NCBI GenBank assembly: GCA_015060335.1
Contig: SUYR01000001.1
Span: forward strand, 62,001 to 126,000
DNA from: Bacteroidales bacterium
Lineage (GTDB): Bacteria > Bacteroidota > Bacteroidia > Bacteroidales > UBA932
Length of the DNA: 64,000 nt
Direction: 5' to 3'
The notes below the pieces were generated by a model. The model saw only the letters and a list, made by a program, of their open reading frames with translations. It was not told the origin of the DNA and ran no database searches. Shown one piece after another: positions 60,634-64,000 of the stretch. A program made the position numbers and the translations under genes. How positions within the stretch are numbered: position 1 is the stretch's first letter; each line of letters opens with the position of its first letter.

Positions 60634-61470
60634 ATGAAAAAGTTCTTAGCTATTTTATGTCTGGTTGTTGTGTCCGCTCTCAGTTCTTGGGCGGCAAAAC
60701 CGGATACTTTGAAGGTCCTTGCTATAGGAAACAGCTTTTCAGAGGATGCCGTCGAGCAGCATCTTTCCGGCCTTGCCAGGGCTGAGGGGCTGAATGTTAT
60801 AATCTGCAATATGTACATAGGCGGATGTTCCATTGAGAGGCATGTCAAGAATCTCAGAGGAAATATTCCTGATTACAGATATCGTAAGATCGATGTAAAC
60901 GGAAAGATGACAGAAGTCTGGGGATATACCCTCGAAAAAGTTCTGGCTGAGGAAGACTGGGATTATATCAGTCTCCAGCAGGCAAGCCATTATTCCGGCC
61001 TTCCGGAGTCGTATGCGCTTCTGCCTGAGCTTGCGGAGTATGTCAGGGCGAGAGTTCCTGAGGACGCCGAACTTGTGTTCCATCAGACCTGGGCATATGC
61101 CGAGACATCTGATCATGGAGGTTTCGTGAATTATGACAGAGACCAGATGAAGATGTACAAAGCAATAGTGTCCACAGTTAATCAGGAAATTCCGAAGTCC
61201 GGTATTAAGCTCATAGTCCCTTCCGGAACAGCCATCCAGAATGCCCGTACCTCAGCATTGGGCAATGATCTTACACGTGACGGCTTCCATCTGAGTTTCC
61301 TTCACGGACGTTATATCGCTTCATGCGCATGGCTTGAGGCGGTGGTCGGAGTCAATCCTGTCGGCAATTCATACTGCCCTGATGGTATGACTGCGGAGGA
61401 ATGCAGGCTGGCTCAGAAGGCTGCCCATAAGGCTGTGAAGAAGCCTTCAAAGGTGTCGGTGATAAAGTAG
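60634..61470 (+). CDS. DUF4886 SGNH-like hydrolase
   Basis: 278 residues with a signal peptide (cleavage near LSSWAA). The first block LKVLAIGNSFSEDAVEQHL carries the Ser of the SGNH/GDSL type, the block YISLQQASHYSG follows, and LTRDGFHLSFLHGRYIAS gives the Asp-x-x-His end of the triad, all features of DUF4886. These are probable exported esterases or deacetylases; no substrate is known to me. ATG 60628 (MSMKKF) is an alternative start. It sits alone between a hairpin and a strong terminator. Confidence 0.85.
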   Translation: MKKFLAILCLVVVSALSSWAAKPDTLKVLAIGNSFSEDAVEQHLSGLARAEGLNVIICNMYIGGCSIERHVKNLRGNIPDYRYRKIDVNGKMTEVWGYTLEKVLAEEDWDYISLQQASHYSGLPESYALLPELAEYVRARVPEDAELVFHQTWAYAETSDHGGFVNYDRDQMKMYKAIVSTVNQEIPKSGIKLIVPSGTAIQNARTSALGNDLTRDGFHLSFLHGRYIASCAWLEAVVGVNPVGNSYCPDGMTAEECRLAQKAAHKAVKKPSKVSVIK

Positions 61471-61490
61471 CCGGACCTGAAATAAATTGA

Positions 61491-61538
61491 AATCGTCCCT
61501 TCCTTCATGAGATATTCCCGACGAAGGAAGGGACGATT
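61491..61538. terminator. Bidirectional terminator between convergent genes
   Basis: A perfect 16-bp stem (AATCGTCCCTTCCTTC at 61491-61506, partner at 61523-61538) is followed by GTATTATTTT on the plus side. It lies between the stops of the DUF4886 gene and the AraC regulator. Confidence 0.85.
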
Positions 61539-61552
61539 GTATTATTTTGCTC

Positions 61553-62416
61553 TTAATATTTTATAAGGAGCTGTCTGATATGATTCCTGTACTCGATAGG
61601 GGTCATGTTCTTTCTCTTGGTAAATATCCTGATGAAGTTGGACTTGTTGTTGAATCCGCATTCATAGCATATTTCAGAAGCGCTGAGGGCGGTGTCGGCC
61701 AGCAGGTCGCATGCTTTTGCAACTCTGAGATTGTTCACGTATGTTATGAATGATATGCTGGTCTGACGCTTGAAGAAATGGCTGAATGCAGAATCTGACA
61801 TATTTGCAAGCTTGGCAGCATCCGACAGGGTTATCTTTTGAGAGATGTTTTCAGATATGAAATTACATACCTTGCTGATTCTCCTGGACTTGGACTTATG
61901 TATGAGGATTTCGGACTCATATGAATTGCTGACAATCTTTCTGCGTGGTGCGTGGGCCAGTGAGTTGAGGATGTTTAGGAATTTGGTCGCTGTCTGGAAT
62001 CCCTGAAGCTTTGTAAGTTCCATGATTTCGTCCTTGATCCGCTCTGCCTCTTCACCGTAGAAATACAGCCCTTGCATGGAGTCCATAAGCAGCTGTTTTA
62101 TAGGCATGAACAGACGCTTGCTCATTATATGATAATTCAGCAGGTCCCTGGAAAACTGTATGGTGACCTCGTGGTTCTCTTCGGGCTCGCTTTTCCATAC
62201 ATGAGGTACATATGGACCGATCATTACAAAGTCCAGCCCTGAAAATGTCTCCTCGGAATCACCGATGACTCTTGTGCCGCTTGTATTCATCACCAGATTG
62301 ATTTCGTATTCCGGATGACAATGTATCGGATACTCAAATTTGGCATTCGGGCGGTCAAAAATGATAAATAAGTCGTCTCCATTGATCGGACATATTTCCT
62401 GTTGAATTTCAGCCAT
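61553..62416 (-). CDS. AraC-family regulator with cupin sensor
   Basis: 287 residues from ATG 62416. The N-terminal cupin (FEYPIHCHPEYEINLVMN, then FVMIGPYVPHVWKS) is followed by a double helix-turn-helix (KITLSDAAKLANMSDSAFSH, SASEICYECGFNNKSNFIRI, ending NMTPIEYRNHIRQ). A TTG start at 62440 lies inside the -7 box and is rejected. AraC regulators with this cupin control carbohydrate genes in gut Bacteroidota. The divergent lipoprotein gene pair at 62787 is the likely target. Confidence 0.94.
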   Translation of the reverse strand: MAEIQQEICPINGDDLFIIFDRPNAKFEYPIHCHPEYEINLVMNTSGTRVIGDSEETFSGLDFVMIGPYVPHVWKSEPEENHEVTIQFSRDLLNYHIMSKRLFMPIKQLLMDSMQGLYFYGEEAERIKDEIMELTKLQGFQTATKFLNILNSLAHAPRRKIVSNSYESEILIHKSKSRRISKVCNFISENISQKITLSDAAKLANMSDSAFSHFFKRQTSISFITYVNNLRVAKACDLLADTALSASEICYECGFNNKSNFIRIFTKRKNMTPIEYRNHIRQLLIKY

Positions 62417-62437
62417 TTGTAAATGTTTTAATTGGTG

Positions 62438-62467
62438 CAAAATTAGTAATTCTTCAACAATTGCAAA
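62438..62467 (-). promoter_or_regulatory. Promoter of the AraC regulator
   Basis: On the minus strand TTTG (62467-62464) and TAATTTTG (62445-62438) are separated by 18 nt. Transcription would begin near 62431, 15 nt before the ATG. Confidence 0.7.
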
Positions 62468-62786
62468 ATATTTTTCAAAAGAGTATAATTAATTTTCGTC
62501 GAAAAATATACAGAAAAGTCGAAGTATCTATGTTGTTGAAAAAAAGAGTGATGGCACATAATTGTACTTTTTTGTCCGTTCGTTACACAATTTCAACATA
62601 CTTCAAAATAGTATAACATATTGACATAACTCTCATCTTCCTTGTTTAGTACTCAAATTATATTTGCAATGCGGTGGTGTGCAATGATATGAGACATCGA
62701 ATATGAGACATCGAAGCGGGTGTCTGAAGGCTGGCCACAAAAACGAATATTTATTAACAACTATTAATAACCAAACGTACCAATTT
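62468..62786. other. AT-rich divergent regulatory region
   Basis: No gene is present. TATATTTG at 62659-62666 is a probable -7 box for the plus-strand lipoprotein genes, without a clear -33 element. The words GAGACATCGAA/ATGAGACATCGAA occur twice in tandem at 62690-62715. The region probably holds the binding site of the divergent AraC protein. Confidence 0.45.
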
Positions 62787-63866
62787 ATGAAGAAGATTTT
62801 CAGAAATCTGTTTCTGACAGTGGTTACTTTGACGGCTTTGTCATCTTGCAATGAGAAAGCGCGAAACGCAGAAGAACTGATTGATCCTTGGCTTCGTGAA
62901 CGTACTCCTGTCAATGTGAGATTAGAGTCTCAGATAGGTCCTGCTATCATTACCAGTGACTGGAAGACGGATGATCAGGGAGCAGTTTCGGTAAGTCTGA
63001 TCACAACAGGGCTTGACCTTAGTGCGGTAAAGGTTGTCGCTCTGGATTTCAAGTATCCTGACAGCGAGTTCTGTCCTACCGCAAGCATCAAGCCGGGTGA
63101 CACAATCGACCTCAGCGACGGTTCGGCCGAATTTGTCGTGACATCCCCTAACGGTGAGACCCGTACATATACGGTGACTTACAACGTCTTCAGGGATACT
63201 CTCGAAGGATGCTACAGCTTTACAAAAGTGGGAGGCCTTCTTGATACAAGTGGAGCCGTTCCATTGGCAAGCTGCGTGATGATCGGTGGATTTGAGGGTT
63301 GGATCACATATTGTCAGGTAATGGATAAATACTGGATATGGACCAGCGACTACAATCCGAGGGATGAAGATGACAACACGTTGAGTTTCCGTCTCGAGAA
63401 GGCAGATGACCAGACTGGTGAGACATTCGGTACAGTTGTGAATACTCCGGGTCCGGATGGAAAATATGCCAACTATATATTCAAGACTTATGACATCAAT
63501 GAGGAGTATCGACTGATACCTGCAGGCAAGAGCCGTTGGGCAAAGCATGGTGACGGGTTCATTACCATTTATGCATATGAAGATACGGAGTATGCAAATC
63601 CGCTTCATAAGCTCGAGTTGCTTGCTCAGGGAGAACATAAATATTGGTCAGAGGCAGTACAGTCGGAAGGGGGCAGTGCAGAAAAGATTGTCAATGTTCC
63701 AGAACTGGCTCTTCACCGTTCATTCGGCCCCGGTCCTTTCAATAATGAGACAAGTAACTGGGGTGACGAACGCTGGTATGCAAACAACATCCGTAACGTC
63801 TTCTGGCTCATAAAGAAGGATAGCGACTCGGCTCTCGACAATCACGACGAATATTTAGCAAAATAA
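62787..63866 (+). CDS. DUF5018-like surface lipoprotein
   Basis: 359 residues from ATG 62787, which starts a lipoprotein signal (Cys near 20 in ALSSCNEKA). An Ig-like strand region of DUF5018 type (about 30-135; VEGTITSDW-like IITSDWKTDDQGAVSV, then SAEFVVTSPNGETRTYTVTY) is followed by a beta-rich domain of about 220 residues with no motif I know. The upstream in-frame ATG at 62703 would add 28 residues without signal character. It is probably a surface glycan-binding or accessory protein. The next lipoprotein starts 4 nt later. Confidence 0.72.
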   Translation: MKKIFRNLFLTVVTLTALSSCNEKARNAEELIDPWLRERTPVNVRLESQIGPAIITSDWKTDDQGAVSVSLITTGLDLSAVKVVALDFKYPDSEFCPTASIKPGDTIDLSDGSAEFVVTSPNGETRTYTVTYNVFRDTLEGCYSFTKVGGLLDTSGAVPLASCVMIGGFEGWITYCQVMDKYWIWTSDYNPRDEDDNTLSFRLEKADDQTGETFGTVVNTPGPDGKYANYIFKTYDINEEYRLIPAGKSRWAKHGDGFITIYAYEDTEYANPLHKLELLAQGEHKYWSEAVQSEGGSAEKIVNVPELALHRSFGPGPFNNETSNWGDERWYANNIRNVFWLIKKDSDSALDNHDEYLAK

Positions 63867-63870
63867 GCTG

Positions 63871-64000
63871 ATGAACAGGATTATGGGTATGTCTTTTCTG
63901 ATTGCAGCCGTTTTACCGATGGCTGTATTGTCGTGTTCTGACGTAAACGGAGAGTCTGACTCATCCGCTGGTGAAAGACACATGACCGTTCAGGAAAGAG
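63871..64000 (+). CDS. Lipoprotein, 3'-truncated by the window edge
   Basis: 43 codons are visible from ATG 63871. They encode a clear lipoprotein signal (MGMSFLIAAVLPMAVLSCSD) and then a Ser/Glu-rich stretch that runs off the edge. It starts 4 nt after the preceding stop, so it is the second gene of that operon. Nothing more can be said about its function. Confidence 0.75.
   Translation, partial: MNRIMGMSFLIAAVLPMAVLSCSDVNGESDSSAGERHMTVQER

Overview
The window is chromosomal DNA from a gut-type Bacteroidales bacterium; I cannot fix the genus without a search. The evidence is SusC/SusD outer-membrane uptake genes, a one-protein hybrid two-component regulator, a fused SecDF, an S46 dipeptidyl peptidase, BACON and DUF4843 lipoproteins, a Bacteroides-type tryptophanase, and promoters of the Bacteroidota form (TTTG, about 20 nt, TAnnTTTG) with no obvious Shine-Dalgarno sites.

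Layout, left to right. 1-5258: four-gene operon (5'-truncated, frameshifted C45-like hydrolase; GltS glutamate symporter; M20 amidohydrolase; glycosidase-like TIM-barrel lipoprotein), probably salvage of acylated amino acids or peptides. 5512-7263: serpin lipoprotein, then the wreck of an ORF6N-domain gene between two palindromic repeats. 7364-13880: SecDF (-), then a PD40/SPOR lipid-envelope protein, NfeD and flotillin FloA (+). 14204-14290: tRNA-Ser(GCT), followed by a four-armed palindrome. 14636-21005: DUF4353 lipoprotein, divergent LytS/LytTR pair, CDP-alcohol phosphotransferase plus GtrA, AraC regulator. 21304-28018: tRNA-Gly(GCC), hybrid two-component regulator, divergent GH20 beta-hexosaminidase.

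28265-42453 is the most distinctive operon: SusC, SusD, DUF4843, PKD-like lipoprotein, zinc metalloprotease, a second metalloprotease whose catalytic residues are all replaced, and a BACON lipoprotein. It has a clear promoter and terminator and no glycosidase, so it looks like a protein or peptide capture system rather than a glycan one. Its SusC gene carries a G8 tract in the signal-peptide region.

42838-48150: mutS, a PHP-type phosphodiesterase and tryptophanase (+). 57902-48147: nine genes on the minus strand, running XRE regulator, RNase HII, DPP7-like peptidase, Mrp ATPase, a tetraheme NapC-like cytochrome fused to a SUMF1 domain, an exported Gfo/Idh/MocA oxidoreductase, an exported TIM-barrel isomerase, ResB and CcsA. 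The last five suggest an envelope sugar-oxidation and cytochrome module. 58094-61470: small conserved-looking protein, an EF-G paralog with degenerate GTPase motifs, and a DUF4886 hydrolase. 61553-64000: AraC regulator and divergent surface lipoproteins running off the edge.

A family of roughly 108-bp intergenic palindromes (six copies: 5259, 6831, about 7283, 21015, 28048, 42570) sits just downstream of stop codons throughout the window and is the clearest unexplained non-coding structure. No CRISPR array, rRNA, intact transposase or prophage was seen.
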